NCBI GenBank assembly: GCA_003045895.1
Contig: PZPC01000016.1
Coordinates: 1 to 64,000 of the forward strand
Reading direction: 5' to 3'
Source of the DNA: Bacteroidota bacterium
Lineage (GTDB): Bacteria; Bacteroidota; Bacteroidia; Chitinophagales; Saprospiraceae
DNA: 64,000 bases
Positions 45,201 through 52,967 of this stretch are shown one piece after another. The first letter of the stretch is position 1. Every line of letters begins with the position of its first letter. Both the position numbers and the translations under genes were made by a program. The notes under the pieces were generated by a model. The model was not told the origin of the DNA. It searched no databases and was given only the letters and a program-made list of their open reading frames with translations.

Positions 45201-46017
45201 GAAATTGCTCGTAGACACTGGTGAAAAAGTAGTGGCGAATGGCAAAACTGGTGGCGGCAGGTACCGAGGGATCTGTACCAAAGATGGTGGCAGCGGGCAC
45301 AATTCCGGCCAGGTAAGTGGCCCAGTCCGTCTCGCCGGCGGGTAGCCAGTCGTCCGAGAAGAGGAGGCTGGCGGGTGGAGCGGTATAAAAATCTTCGGTG
45401 GGCACCGGGGTGGCGCCCAGTACGCGCAGGTTGAGGAGTGCTGCCGAGAGGGTCGTTTGCTGATTCAGCAGCAGGGCGGGCACGGCCGTTTGGGCATGTT
45501 TTTGCCAGGCGATCCACTGGCCCAACGCCGGGCGCAAGGCCTGGCTGATGCGGCTGCGCAAGGCATCTTTGCTGGGCAGGTCGTCCGGCAGCAGCTGGAT
45601 GTGGCGATCCAGTTGCCAGGCCAGGGTGGTGAGGAGGTCAAACAGCAGGTTGAAATGTTCCTGCAGGTGGATGTTGCTGGGCCCGCTGTTGTCCTGGTAG
45701 TCCAGCTTTTGGAGTTCGATAAAAATTTCCTGACCGGCTTTCCGGAAATCGTCCAGTGGCGCAGCGGCCAGGTTGGCCAGCACAATGGCCGGATTCGCCT
45801 GCCAGAAAGCTTCCCAGTTGCCGTCCGGGGTGTTGCTCAAATTGTGGTACTGCACAAAGCGGGCATAGTCCCGCACAAAGACGATCCACTGGGCGTAGGT
45901 CCTTTCGTCGACCAGCACGTAATCCGACTGCAAAGCCCAGGGCTGTCGCTCCGACTGTGCCGTCCCGCTGTGGGCTAAGCTGAATTCATTCCGGATGTCA
46001 TTACATGGCGTTGGCAT
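42241..46017 (-). CDS. eCIS baseplate J-like wedge protein (Afp11-like)
   Basis: A 1258-residue wedge protein. The N-terminal 700 residues are particle-specific. The C-terminal part carries the baseplate J-like region: TSERLRHKDRAITQWDYERMLLQAFPQLHKV, then ITVISVTATQ-like and FEPVLVTFKVRLYDG segments with DFGGKINKSAIVNFIE. Such proteins join the spike hub to the periphery and trigger sheath contraction. It is unusually long relative to Afp11. It lies 27 bp after the gp25 gene and is coupled to the following wedge gene by a 4-bp overlap. Confidence 0.8.
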   Translation of the reverse strand: MPTPCNDIRNEFSLAHSGTAQSERQPWALQSDYVLVDERTYAQWIVFVRDYARFVQYHNLSNTPDGNWEAFWQANPAIVLANLAAAPLDDFRKAGQEIFIELQKLDYQDNSGPSNIHLQEHFNLLFDLLTTLAWQLDRHIQLLPDDLPSKDALRSRISQALRPALGQWIAWQKHAQTAVPALLLNQQTTLSAALLNLRVLGATPVPTEDFYTAPPASLLFSDDWLPAGETDWATYLAGIVPAATIFGTDPSVPAATSFAIRHYFFTSVYEQFLQAFALAATEAEKALQGLLTNWNQHEPHFALFLAFLRLLSQEQAYLNTLTDRHLRFYFERVLRLQPRPAQPHQAFLTVELAKHVATQLLPAGTLFKAGKDGLGKDILFASHADFVANKAQVTELRSIFKAPDNTTLYQFGDSERPVYKNADRNRYYAATVSNSADGLGEEELTTADGRWHPFGNRSVDADTNTWQMDLPPATIGFAVASHYLYLTQGTRIIDLQFNGSNLAPLQNVKFRVSLTTEKGWLERIVTVVRNGDSTYHLRFTIDADEVAILPYQVKVHGGAYQTAFPIIKAELIHEAGQLFAYQALKNTTLSSLDLDVDVTGKHDVSWGSSTGPLDVSKPFHPFGPSPGTGAVFVMGDKEIFQKKATIDLNLTWKDLNDGTGYYTGTVSGVAATTRYDVLDTGNWVGNTSKNILPNFSSTVVNVAGIVLGDNNLIAPDFLGNTPYTSQSRGGYLRFRLNGDWGHARYPLALAAYAKGNGTSPALPDPLYDPQLLDVSINYSASQHIPLSSAATGVEPPAVFYHLHPFGLAARHGGTQNISLLPLLVPQSVINTPDGTINNVGKDGGEWLLGVEGLVLPQVLSLLVQVAPGTADPLLQKPVPHVSWWYLSHNEWLPFASREVSDTTNGLLQTGLIQLSVPAAATTDNTLLPAGKIWLRASVESAVDGVSQLIGVHAQAFAVTQIANDNDPALGAVPLPAGTIAKLRNPLNGIKKVVQPYATFGGSALETADKFYTRTSERLRHKDRAITQWDYERMLLQAFPQLHKVKCLNHLRYEPGDPQPIYRELAAGNVTIISVTATQQDKALDPLRPYTSLADLQNMQAFLAARTTCFAKLHLRNPIFEPVLVTFKVRLYDGLDESFYETQLNQDLIGFLSPWAFNNQVEIDFGGKINKSAIVNFIEERAYVNYIEDLVLSHTTDPSQQDVESVSPTKQVSILVSARQHDITIIQDSATTEWLEDCGCATNPDGKQLIGNVTYIRAS

Positions 46018-46044
46018 AGGTGCTGCGGATAAAAGCGTTTCTGA

Positions 46045-46473
46045 TTAAATATTTCTGATCTCCGACCCTTCCGTCAGGTAGAAGGGGTACACAAAGTTGA
46101 AGCGGGAATTCGTGGCCCGCACGCGGTAGTCGAGCTGGATAAAGAGCAAGCCTTCTGTCAGTTGTTCGGTACCCAGGGTCAGCCTGACCACCTCAATGCG
46201 CGGTTCGTAGTAGAGGATCGCCGTCGTGATGCGGTCGAAGATCAGGGTCTGCAAACCCGTATCAATGGGCTCGAAAAGCAGGTCTTCCAGGTTGGTGCCG
46301 TAGTCGGGCACCATCACCCGTTCGCCCAGGGCGGTGGATACCAGGATTTCCAGACTGCGGTCAATATCGGGCTCGCCGGTGGTCATGCTCACCCCCGGCA
46401 CTTGCCGCAGGAAGGTGGGCGGAAAGCTCCAGCCGGTGCCCAGGAAATTGGTGGGTTTATTTTTTTCGTCCAT
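46045..46473 (-). CDS. GPW/gp25 baseplate protein (Afp9-like)
   Basis: A 142-residue protein with the gp25 lysozyme-like fold signature: GTGWSFPPTF near the N-terminus, IDRSLEILVSTALGERVMVPDYGTNLEDLLFEP and a YYEPRIEVVRL segment. gp25 joins the baseplate wedge to the first sheath ring. I chose the ATG at 46473 (MDEKNKPTNF). An in-frame GTG at 46497, immediately after the PAAR stop, would add eight residues and cannot be ruled out. Confidence 0.88.
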   Translation of the reverse strand: MDEKNKPTNFLGTGWSFPPTFLRQVPGVSMTTGEPDIDRSLEILVSTALGERVMVPDYGTNLEDLLFEPIDTGLQTLIFDRITTAILYYEPRIEVVRLTLGTEQLTEGLLFIQLDYRVRATNSRFNFVYPFYLTEGSEIRNI

Positions 46474-46497
46474 GATTTCAATGTTATGTTTAAGCAC

Positions 46498-46788
46498 TCA
46501 TCCGCCAATAATGACCGTCGGTAAGCCCAGGGCAATTACGCCACCGTGAGCCGTACTATCGCCTTGGCGGGCGGCGGGCATGCCGCCAATCAGGACGGTA
46601 CCCGAACCGGCGGCAATGACATCGGGCGGGCCTACGCACAAGGCCTGGTCGCCCACCCGGGCCGCCGGTACCCCCCCAATCAGCACCGTCGCGCAGCCGG
46701 GCGGCAGAATGGGCCCGCCCACGTGGGGAACCGTGCCGTTCACGGCCGGGCACGTATGGAAATCGCCTACTCTTGCTGCTGGTGGCAT
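46498..46788 (-). CDS. PAAR-domain spike tip protein (Afp10-like)
   Basis: A 96-residue PAAR protein with repeated PAARVGD/PAARQGD turns (residues 3-9, about 41-47 and 71-77) and conserved His and Cys residues (FHTCP, ALCVGPP, STAHGG) that bind metal at the tip in PAAR folds. It sharpens the VgrG-type spike. Its stop codon directly abuts the possible upstream GTG start of gp25. It has no C-terminal effector extension. Confidence 0.92.
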   Translation of the reverse strand: MPPAARVGDFHTCPAVNGTVPHVGGPILPPGCATVLIGGVPAARVGDQALCVGPPDVIAAGSGTVLIGGMPAARQGDSTAHGGVIALGLPTVIIGG

Positions 46789-46912
46789 GTTTTTGGTTTT
46801 AAAATGACGTTTGCTAAATGATTGACTGTTAAGGGAAGGGTTTTGGGGGAAAGGGGGGCTTTAAGTTTAATGAGCCCTTCCCTTAACCCTTTCCCCTTAA
46901 CTCCTTCCCCTC

Positions 46913-48631
46913 CTAATTAATCTGCACCAATCTACCCTTCAGGGTCGTCGTTCCGCTGGCCGAAAACTCGGCGGTACTTTGTCCTTTTACCGTTACGGCC
47001 AGTCCTTCGGCTTCCAGGTTGGCGGTGGCTTTGATGACAATATCTTTGTTGCTCTCCAGGGTAATGCCGCTGCTGTCCATGACAATTTTATTGCCGTGTT
47101 GGTCTTCCATGGTGATAGACTGGTCTTCGCCAGAAAGGGCCAGCTTATTGCCGTCGGGGGTCTCCAGGAGGATGTTCTTGTGTTCGTCGTTGAAGGCGAT
47201 GCGCATGCCGCTGCGGGTGACGAATCCCTTTTCGTGGTTGTCATCCTTCGCTTCGATGGGCGCGGGTTTGGCGCTGCTGTTCAGGCCGCCGAGCACGATG
47301 GGGTAGCGGGGGTCGTTTTGCAAAAAACTGACCACCACCTCGTCGCCAATTTCGGGGCGGAAGAAGCTGCCGCGGTTGTCGCCAGCATCCAGGGTAGCTA
47401 CCCGGGCCCACACGCCTTCGTCTTCCTGGTCGAGGATCGGAAGGCGCAGCATAATGCGGTGTTCGCCCAGCGGATCGTTTTCCAACTGCGTGACAATGCC
47501 GATCTGCAAGCCTGTGGTGGGTGGCATGAGCGCCGCGGTATGGGCCTGCGTCACCTGGAAGCGCTCGGTAAACCAGCGGTCATCCAGGCCAAACTCCACA
47601 TCGGTCAGCCAGTTGCCGTTGCCGATCTCGTGGCGTACGCCCGACACGAACACATCGCCGTTGAAGCGGTCGCCCAGGCCTTCCAGTTTCACCAATTGCC
47701 CCGGCAGGATGGTAGCCAGCCCCTGAAATTGCGCCCGGCCCCGGATGCGGGCCAGCCGGCTTTTTTGCAGGCGGGCCTGCGACCAGTTCGTCAGTTCTTC
47801 GGCCAGCAGGGGGCCGCCGTGGCGCTGGGCCAGGGGGTCTTGCCCGTGCACGTCGGCCAGGTCATTAGCCGTCAGGTTGCCGGCACTGGTGCCGGCGTAG
47901 GTATCTTCTTCGGCGGAACGAATTTCCTGGTCCGTACCACTCCAGGCCTGCGATTCCACGCTCTTGAACTGGTTGCGGGCATCAATTTCTGCGTCGAAGT
48001 TCAGCAGGGTAGCCCCGTAGGCGAGGGTCAGTGCTACCGACTGGTTGACCTGCGGTGCGGCAATGTTCAGTTGTCCGTCGTCGACCAGGCAGATTTTGCC
48101 GATGGCATCGGCCCGGGTCAGCAGAAAATCCCAGTCGGTACAATTGTACTGCACCAGTTCCCCATGCTGGACGGTGGTACTTTCGATATCACTCTGTAAC
48201 CCCGCCTGGCTGATGATGTCGTCCATGACATCGCTGTCCGTCACCTCGCGGAAAAACCGGCTGCGGGGGCTGAGCGTCATTTTGTAGGCTGCGTCCTTGC
48301 ACACGATGCGGAGGACCGACCGCTGCTCCCGCATTTTCAGGCTGTGGCTCACCACGATGCCTTTAAAGATGAGGTCTTCGGTAGCCTGGTAGCCGGCCTT
48401 GATCTCGATGGTCTTGCCGGGCACGAAGTAGTCGGTTTCACTGACGGCAAACGTTTGGGCAGCGGCGTCGCCATCGCGCACAACCAGCGTGGCCATGGGA
48501 ATACGATTGACGCCCCGGTTGACGACAATGGACAACACCTGGTGTTCCCGTGGGACGGCTGTTCCATCGGATAAGATGGTGAAGGTGCTCACACTGGGTG
48601 CTACGGGTGTCGGTATCAGGCGTTCGGCCAT
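46913..48631 (-). CDS. eCIS spike protein, VgrG/gp27-gp5-like (Afp8-like)
   Basis: A 572-residue trimeric spike candidate. Residues about 15-360 resemble the gp27/phage late D hub (SIVVNRGVNRIPMATLVV, VVSHSLKMREQRSVLRIVCKD, NCTDWDFLLTRADAIG), followed by a gp5-type OB-fold at about 378-452 (GIVTQLENDPLGEHRIMLRL, FFRPEIGDEVVV) and a C-terminal beta-helix with repeating short strands (LALSGEDQSITMEDQHGNK, IVIKATANLEAEG). It caps the inner tube and carries the PAAR tip encoded 124 bp downstream. It has no extra effector domain. The gap to PAAR contains G/C runs but no gene. Confidence 0.9.
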   Translation of the reverse strand: MAERLIPTPVAPSVSTFTILSDGTAVPREHQVLSIVVNRGVNRIPMATLVVRDGDAAAQTFAVSETDYFVPGKTIEIKAGYQATEDLIFKGIVVSHSLKMREQRSVLRIVCKDAAYKMTLSPRSRFFREVTDSDVMDDIISQAGLQSDIESTTVQHGELVQYNCTDWDFLLTRADAIGKICLVDDGQLNIAAPQVNQSVALTLAYGATLLNFDAEIDARNQFKSVESQAWSGTDQEIRSAEEDTYAGTSAGNLTANDLADVHGQDPLAQRHGGPLLAEELTNWSQARLQKSRLARIRGRAQFQGLATILPGQLVKLEGLGDRFNGDVFVSGVRHEIGNGNWLTDVEFGLDDRWFTERFQVTQAHTAALMPPTTGLQIGIVTQLENDPLGEHRIMLRLPILDQEDEGVWARVATLDAGDNRGSFFRPEIGDEVVVSFLQNDPRYPIVLGGLNSSAKPAPIEAKDDNHEKGFVTRSGMRIAFNDEHKNILLETPDGNKLALSGEDQSITMEDQHGNKIVMDSSGITLESNKDIVIKATANLEAEGLAVTVKGQSTAEFSASGTTTLKGRLVQIN

Positions 48632-48636
48632 CGGGT

Positions 48637-49317
48637 TCAGCTGGTTTTAAGGGGTGGAAAATACAGTTCAGCGCCTACGGTCAGTTGCCGGAAGCTGGCC
48701 AGGCCATTGATGCGGGCCACCTGCGTGGTGTAGGCCACGCTGCCGTACTGTTCGGCACACAAGTTGGGCAGGGTGTCACCCGCTTTCACGACGCGCAGGT
48801 GGGTCAGATCGGGCGAGAGCAGGTTGGCCTTTGCCAGGCGCAGCACATCGTCGAAGCTGCCTTTGAAACTGACCGTCACCATCGCACGAATGGGCGTCCC
48901 GTCGGGTTTGAACAGCTTGTACTGGATCTGCAGGCCCGTGATGCGACCCTTAAAGAGCATCTTCCCCCACACGATCATGAAGTGGCGGGGCTCGTGGGTG
49001 TCGCTTTCAATATCCAGCAGGAACTTGCGGAAGTCATCCATTTCGGTGTAGATATCCGAGCGGGGCTGCCCGTCGAGGATACCGGTATTGTCGAACCACA
49101 GGTCACAGGAGAACTCCTCGGGATTGTGGCGGGTGTAGCGGGCCGCAGTCCCGTCGTTGCCCTGCGCCGTATCCGTATTGTACTCGATGGTATACTCCAT
49201 GGCGTACGACTCGGGGTTCACCAGCACGGGCCAGGAAGTCGGCGAGGCAGGCTTCTGGTATTCGACGTCCTTAAACGCCAGGATCTTCATTTTTTCCAAC
49301 TTGCTGAGGAGGTCCAT
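48637..49317 (-). CDS. LysM-domain tube-baseplate adaptor (Afp7-like)
   Basis: A 226-residue protein. The N-terminal about 165 residues resemble the gp53-related tail adaptor family (YQKPASPTSWPVLVNPESYA, FSCDLWFDNTG). The C-terminus is a LysM domain (about 173-224: LRVVKAGDTLPNLCAEQYG, GAELYFPP). In eCIS and phage tails this LysM protein glues the tube to the baseplate, not to cell-wall glycan. The ATG at 49317 starts immediately before the DUF5908 stop, so the two are translated in close sequence. Five bp separate it from the spike gene. Confidence 0.88.
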   Translation of the reverse strand: MDLLSKLEKMKILAFKDVEYQKPASPTSWPVLVNPESYAMEYTIEYNTDTAQGNDGTAARYTRHNPEEFSCDLWFDNTGILDGQPRSDIYTEMDDFRKFLLDIESDTHEPRHFMIVWGKMLFKGRITGLQIQYKLFKPDGTPIRAMVTVSFKGSFDDVLRLAKANLLSPDLTHLRVVKAGDTLPNLCAEQYGSVAYTTQVARINGLASFRQLTVGAELYFPPLKTS

Positions 49318-49497
49318 TTAGCGTTCTTCTTTTTGTTGTAAAATGTAGAGGGTCTGTTCTACGCACTCCGCCACGATGGCGTCTTCGGAAGCGTCGCGTT
49401 CCTGGCGGCGCCCGGTAGGGTCGGTTGCGGCCTGGCCGTTGTTCTCCCGCTCGTTCACTTTTACCTTGATGATCAATTCCCTGATTTCAATGGGCAT
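49318..49497 (-). CDS. DUF5908-like small eCIS protein
   Basis: A 59-residue ORF starting MPIEIRELIIKVKVNE and ending YILQQKEER. The opening PIEIRELxIK motif is characteristic of DUF5908 proteins, found between the tube and LysM genes of many eCIS loci (Afp6 position). The C-terminal half is a likely helix rich in Glu. It is compact, with 6 bp to the preceding tube gene and zero to the LysM gene. The role is unknown, probably a small baseplate or hub component. Confidence 0.8.
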   Translation of the reverse strand: MPIEIRELIIKVKVNERENNGQAATDPTGRRQERDASEDAIVAECVEQTLYILQQKEER

Positions 49498-49503
49498 AAG
49501 TGT

Positions 49504-49941
49504 TCAGTTTAAGATTTTGAAGTAGCGGTAACTCATTTCCAGGGTTTCAATCACCAGGCTGTTCTCTTCGGCGTTGAAATCCGAAACCGACCATTTTTTG
49601 GGCCAGGCCTGGACAATGTTCCAGGTTTTGAGCGGTTCCGAACTTTCGTTGAGGAGGATAACCTGGAGGTCGGTTGGCGCAAAGCTGCGGTTCTCGAAAG
49701 CATCCAGGCACCACTTTACGACGTCAGAATCCACCAGCATGCCCCGCTTGAGCACCAGGGTGCTGTACTGGGTGCGCACGGGTAGCTCGTGCACAAAGCG
49801 GTTCTCCCCGCCTTCCTTGATGGTTTCCGTTTCGTATTCTACGCTGAGGCCGGCCACGCTCTGGAAACGGGTGTCCTGGTCTTGCCCGCTAAAGGCAAAA
49901 CGCACCGAAAAATGAAAGCCGACGGGTGGGTAGTAGGTCAT
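49504..49941 (-). CDS. eCIS inner tube protein, paralogue 2 (Afp5-like)
   Basis: A 145-residue gp19/Hcp-like tube protein: FHFSVRFAFSGQDQDTRFQSV, LSVEYETETIKEGGENRF, LVLKRGMLVDSD and the C-terminal FNAEENSLVIETLEMSYRYF beta-strand motif. The position after the main tube and the gene order suggest the Afp5-type first tube ring that contacts the hub. A short-repeat tract of about 60 bp separates it from the other tube gene. Confidence 0.88.
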   Translation of the reverse strand: MTYYPPVGFHFSVRFAFSGQDQDTRFQSVAGLSVEYETETIKEGGENRFVHELPVRTQYSTLVLKRGMLVDSDVVKWCLDAFENRSFAPTDLQVILLNESSEPLKTWNIVQAWPKKWSVSDFNAEENSLVIETLEMSYRYFKILN

Positions 49942-49954
49942 GGCGGTGTTGAAA

Positions 49955-50014
49955 GTGTAAAAGTGTGTAGGTGTAAAAGTGTAAAAGTGTGTAGGTGTAA
50001 AAGTGTAAAAGAGG
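49955..50014. repeat. GTGTAAAAG tandem array between the two tube genes (family B)
   Basis: Two to three units of a 24-bp pattern built from GTGTAAAAG and GTGTGTAG fill most of the 84-bp gap between the tube genes. It is the same word family as at 11.6, 21.5, 32.7 and 56.3-57.4 kb. It lies in the transcribed leader of the second tube gene. Confidence 0.8.
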
Positions 50015-50025
50015 GGCCAGTGGGC

Positions 50026-50454
50026 CTATTTCACCATCTTCAGCCCTTCGTGGGCAATTTCCAGGGTTTCGATGGCGACTTCGTTGCCATCGGATTTCAG
50101 TTCGCTGGCCTGGTATTTTACGGCGAAGCAATTGGACAAGCGCCAGACCATGGTGGGTTCCAGGTTCTCGTTGAGGAGCTTGATGACCACGTCGCGGCGT
50201 TCGGCGGTATTCATCTGTACGGTATCAAACCAGTTGTAGAAGCCGGTGTCGCCCTGGAAGGTGCCGCGTTTGAGCGACACTTTGCTGTTGGTTTCCATGC
50301 CGGGCATGACGAGTTTGGAGAACGTTTTGGCCGACCCCTCGCGGTATTCGATGGGCTCGATGGTGCGTTCCAGCCCGGTCACTTCGGTGAAGCCAAAGCG
50401 GGCGTCTCCCCACTCGACGAGGAAGCTGAATTTCGGAAGCGGATATTGTGCCAT
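50026..50454 (-). CDS. eCIS inner tube protein, paralogue 1 (Afp1-like)
   Basis: A 142-residue tube subunit: PKFSFLVEWGDARFGFTEV, LERTIEPIEYREGS, VSLKRGTFQGDTGFYNWFD and terminal NEVAIETLEIAHEGLKMVK. This is the standard gp19-like barrel that stacks as hexamers to form the tube loaded with cargo. It lies directly downstream of the sheath, as the main tube gene usually does. There is an in-frame ATG start with no alternative. Confidence 0.92.
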   Translation of the reverse strand: MAQYPLPKFSFLVEWGDARFGFTEVTGLERTIEPIEYREGSAKTFSKLVMPGMETNSKVSLKRGTFQGDTGFYNWFDTVQMNTAERRDVVIKLLNENLEPTMVWRLSNCFAVKYQASELKSDGNEVAIETLEIAHEGLKMVK

Positions 50455-50605
50455 AATGGTTAGTTTTTATAGAGGAAAGATGAATTAACAGTCAAAGCAT
50501 TAATTCCCGACTTCAGTTTTTTAGCGAAGATATAAACGATTGATAGTGAGTTTATTAGAGCTAAATAACTGAATTGAAAGAGGGAAATTATTTTTTGACA
50601 AATAT

Positions 50606-52069
50606 TTACGACTCGGGCATCTTCTGCTCAAAGCGGAGAATGATAAACTCAGCTGGCCGCACCGGCGCCATGGCAATCTGCACGATCATGCGGCCGTTGA
50701 GGATATCGTCGGCGGTCATGGTTCTACCCAGCCCGACAGCCACCACGAAGGCGTGTTCCTGCTTGGCGCCCTGCAGGGCACCCGCGCGCCACTGGAGGGT
50801 GAGGAAGTTTTCAATCATGGCCTGTACCCGTACCCAGGTATTGGCATCGTTGGGTTCAAAGACGAACTGCTCGCAGGCTTTCTTGACCGATTCTTCGACC
50901 ATATTGTAGAAGCGGCGGACATTGACGTAGCGCCATTCGTTGTCGTTGCCAGCCAGGGTGCGCGCGCCCCAGATAAGGGTGCCTTTGCCCGTGAAGGCGC
51001 GGATGGCGTTGATGGATTTTCCGGCCACGACGTCAATATTGAGGGCCGCCAACTGGGCCTGCGTAAAGGTGGCCGCGGGTTCGAGGACGTTGTTGATGCT
51101 CACGTTGGCCGGCGCTTTCCAAACGCCCCGGGTGCGGTCGACGGTGGCGTACACACCCGCTACGGCGCCGCTCGGAGGCACGGGCAGGGCCAGTCCGTTC
51201 AGACCCGCCAGCACAGCCTTGTAGAGACCAAAAGCATTGCGCAGGCTTTCTTCCCGCACCGCCAGTTCGGCTTCCGTTTCGGAACCCAGTGCCGTCCCAT
51301 AGTCGGAAATGATGGTGCCGATACCAGCGTCGGTGGTCAGTGCAGCCAGGGTTACGGCAGCGGCACCAGCCTTGACAAAAATGGCGGTAGACAGTTCCCG
51401 GTAGGTCACGTTCTTGGGTAAGATGGCTTGTACCCACGGGGTGTAGGCCATGCCGTACTTCAGGTTGTTGATGCCGATGTTCGACCGGAAAGTGGCGCCG
51501 GTGGGGTCGGTGGCGTAGAGGTCGCAGAGCGTGACGCGGTCACCCAGGTTGGCGCACTGGAGCAGCGCCTGGTTCTGGCGGTTGTAGAGCTGGGTGCCGC
51601 TGCTGCCGGCCGCATCCGGAAAACAGATGATGGTGGGTTCGTCGAAGGCTTCCAGCGCATCAATGCCGCTGGTGATGGCGGCGGTTGCGTAGGTGTCAAA
51701 AGTCAGCCCCGTGGCTGGGTTACCCACCGACACGATGTAACAGTCGCCGCCACCATTGGCGTAGAACAGTTGCAAGGCGTGGTAGAGGTAATGGGAGGTC
51801 GCGATGGTCGCGCCCAGAAAATTGTTGTCGGCATCCAGGCGCACTTCGCTCACGGTCAGGCGGGGTGCCAACCCAAAGCGGGTTTCGAATTCGGTGAGCG
51901 AAGAAATCCGTACCGGGGTAGCAGCGGGTAGGGTCGACCCATCCACGGCCAGGCGGCGCTCGGTGTAGCCAATGAATGCAGGAATGGCGGTTTCTACCTG
52001 CGCGACCGAAGGCGGGAATTTGACGATCTCCTCGACGTAGACGCCAGGGATGGCATAATTATTAGGCAT
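50606..52069 (-). CDS. eCIS contractile sheath protein
   Basis: A 487-residue sheath subunit: N-terminal NYAIPGVYVEEIVKFPPSV (inter-subunit arm), AIPAFIGYTERR, the conserved C-terminal core GKGTLIWGARTLAGNDNEWRYVNVRRFYNMVEESVKKA and the terminal VAPVRPAEFIILRFEQ-type strand (MAPVRPAEFI). It surrounds the tube and contracts on triggering. Only one sheath gene is present, unlike Afp with three. A single gene is common in Bacteroidota systems. Confidence 0.95.
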   Translation of the reverse strand: MPNNYAIPGVYVEEIVKFPPSVAQVETAIPAFIGYTERRLAVDGSTLPAATPVRISSLTEFETRFGLAPRLTVSEVRLDADNNFLGATIATSHYLYHALQLFYANGGGDCYIVSVGNPATGLTFDTYATAAITSGIDALEAFDEPTIICFPDAAGSSGTQLYNRQNQALLQCANLGDRVTLCDLYATDPTGATFRSNIGINNLKYGMAYTPWVQAILPKNVTYRELSTAIFVKAGAAAVTLAALTTDAGIGTIISDYGTALGSETEAELAVREESLRNAFGLYKAVLAGLNGLALPVPPSGAVAGVYATVDRTRGVWKAPANVSINNVLEPAATFTQAQLAALNIDVVAGKSINAIRAFTGKGTLIWGARTLAGNDNEWRYVNVRRFYNMVEESVKKACEQFVFEPNDANTWVRVQAMIENFLTLQWRAGALQGAKQEHAFVVAVGLGRTMTADDILNGRMIVQIAMAPVRPAEFIILRFEQKMPES

Positions 52070-52128
52070 AGCAATATGGTTTTAGACAATTTTTGATTTA
52101 TTATTTACACTACTCCGCTGGAGCTAAA

Positions 52129-52965
52129 CTACGAGCTGTTGTCGGCCAGCCGCACGTCGTATAGGGTTCCTTCCCATCCTTGCGGGAAAATATCAATGAC
52201 GCCCAGCAGCCCCGGGTGGTCTTCCAGGCCAAGGTACAAGGTCACCGGACTGGTATTGGGGCTGGTGAGTCGGTAGCGGCCGGCGGCTAGTGGCCGGACA
52301 TCCAGTTCGTATTCCGTTTGCAGAGCGATGGCCGTAAAGGCTTGCGTGAGCACCGGCGGGTCGGCCGGGTTGGCCAGGTTATCATGGACTTCGACGGTGG
52401 TGGCCGTACCGGGCACGAGTTGCGGCAAACGCACAATCCGCCCCTGGCGGGCATAAAAGTGTTCAGGGCTGAGGACTTCGTTCGGGCCGGCGCCGCGGCT
52501 GAGTAGAAAGCGGAATGCCGGGGTAGCCTGCGCGTTGGTCAGGTGGAAAAACTGCCCCGCGGGCCAGGCCGGATTGACCCGGGTGATGTCGATCAGGGTA
52601 GGATCCAGCAGGCTCACCGTGAAGGTCAGGCGCAGATCAGGGGTACTGGGTAAGGCCTGTTTATTGCCCTTCACGACCCAAAATCCGGTCGTGGTGGTTT
52701 TAAAAGTGAGCCCCAGTTGTTGCAGCTTTTTAGCGGTATCGGCACTGGGGCGGATGGTCAGGAGGTTGCGCAGGTCGTAGGTCAGCAGGCGGGTAGTGGC
52801 TGCTGCCGGGACGGGCGCATTCAGGGGCAACACGAAGGGGTCGCCGGGCACGAAGGCAGCGCCAGCGTAGGTCTGAGGCGCCGGATCGTAGGCGCTGGTC
52901 TGGAGCCAGCGGTGGTGCCAGATGGCAACTTCCATGAGCTTGTCGTAGGCAATGGTAAAGCCCAT
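52129..52965 (-). CDS. Uncharacterised eCIS protein between cap and sheath
   Basis: A 278-residue protein with no recognised domain. It is mostly beta and rich in Thr, Leu and Pro, with repeated T/V strands (LRLTFTVSLLDPTLIDI, TRVNPAWPAGQFFHLTNA, YELDVRPLAAGRYRLTSP). The C-terminus (DHPGLLGVIDIFPQGWEGTL) is compact and probably folded. It has no signal peptide. Position between cap and sheath, with 2 bp to the cap gene, suggests a structural role near the particle end such as a cap adaptor. This is inferred from gene order only. Confidence 0.6.
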   Translation of the reverse strand: MGFTIAYDKLMEVAIWHHRWLQTSAYDPAPQTYAGAAFVPGDPFVLPLNAPVPAAATTRLLTYDLRNLLTIRPSADTAKKLQQLGLTFKTTTTGFWVVKGNKQALPSTPDLRLTFTVSLLDPTLIDITRVNPAWPAGQFFHLTNAQATPAFRFLLSRGAGPNEVLSPEHFYARQGRIVRLPQLVPGTATTVEVHDNLANPADPPVLTQAFTAIALQTEYELDVRPLAAGRYRLTSPNTSPVTLYLGLEDHPGLLGVIDIFPQGWEGTLYDVRLADNSS

Positions 52966-52967
52966 AG

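Noticed and set aside
49955-50014. CRISPR array
   Set aside because: The repeats are short, directly adjacent, without unique spacers of constant length, and there are no cas genes.
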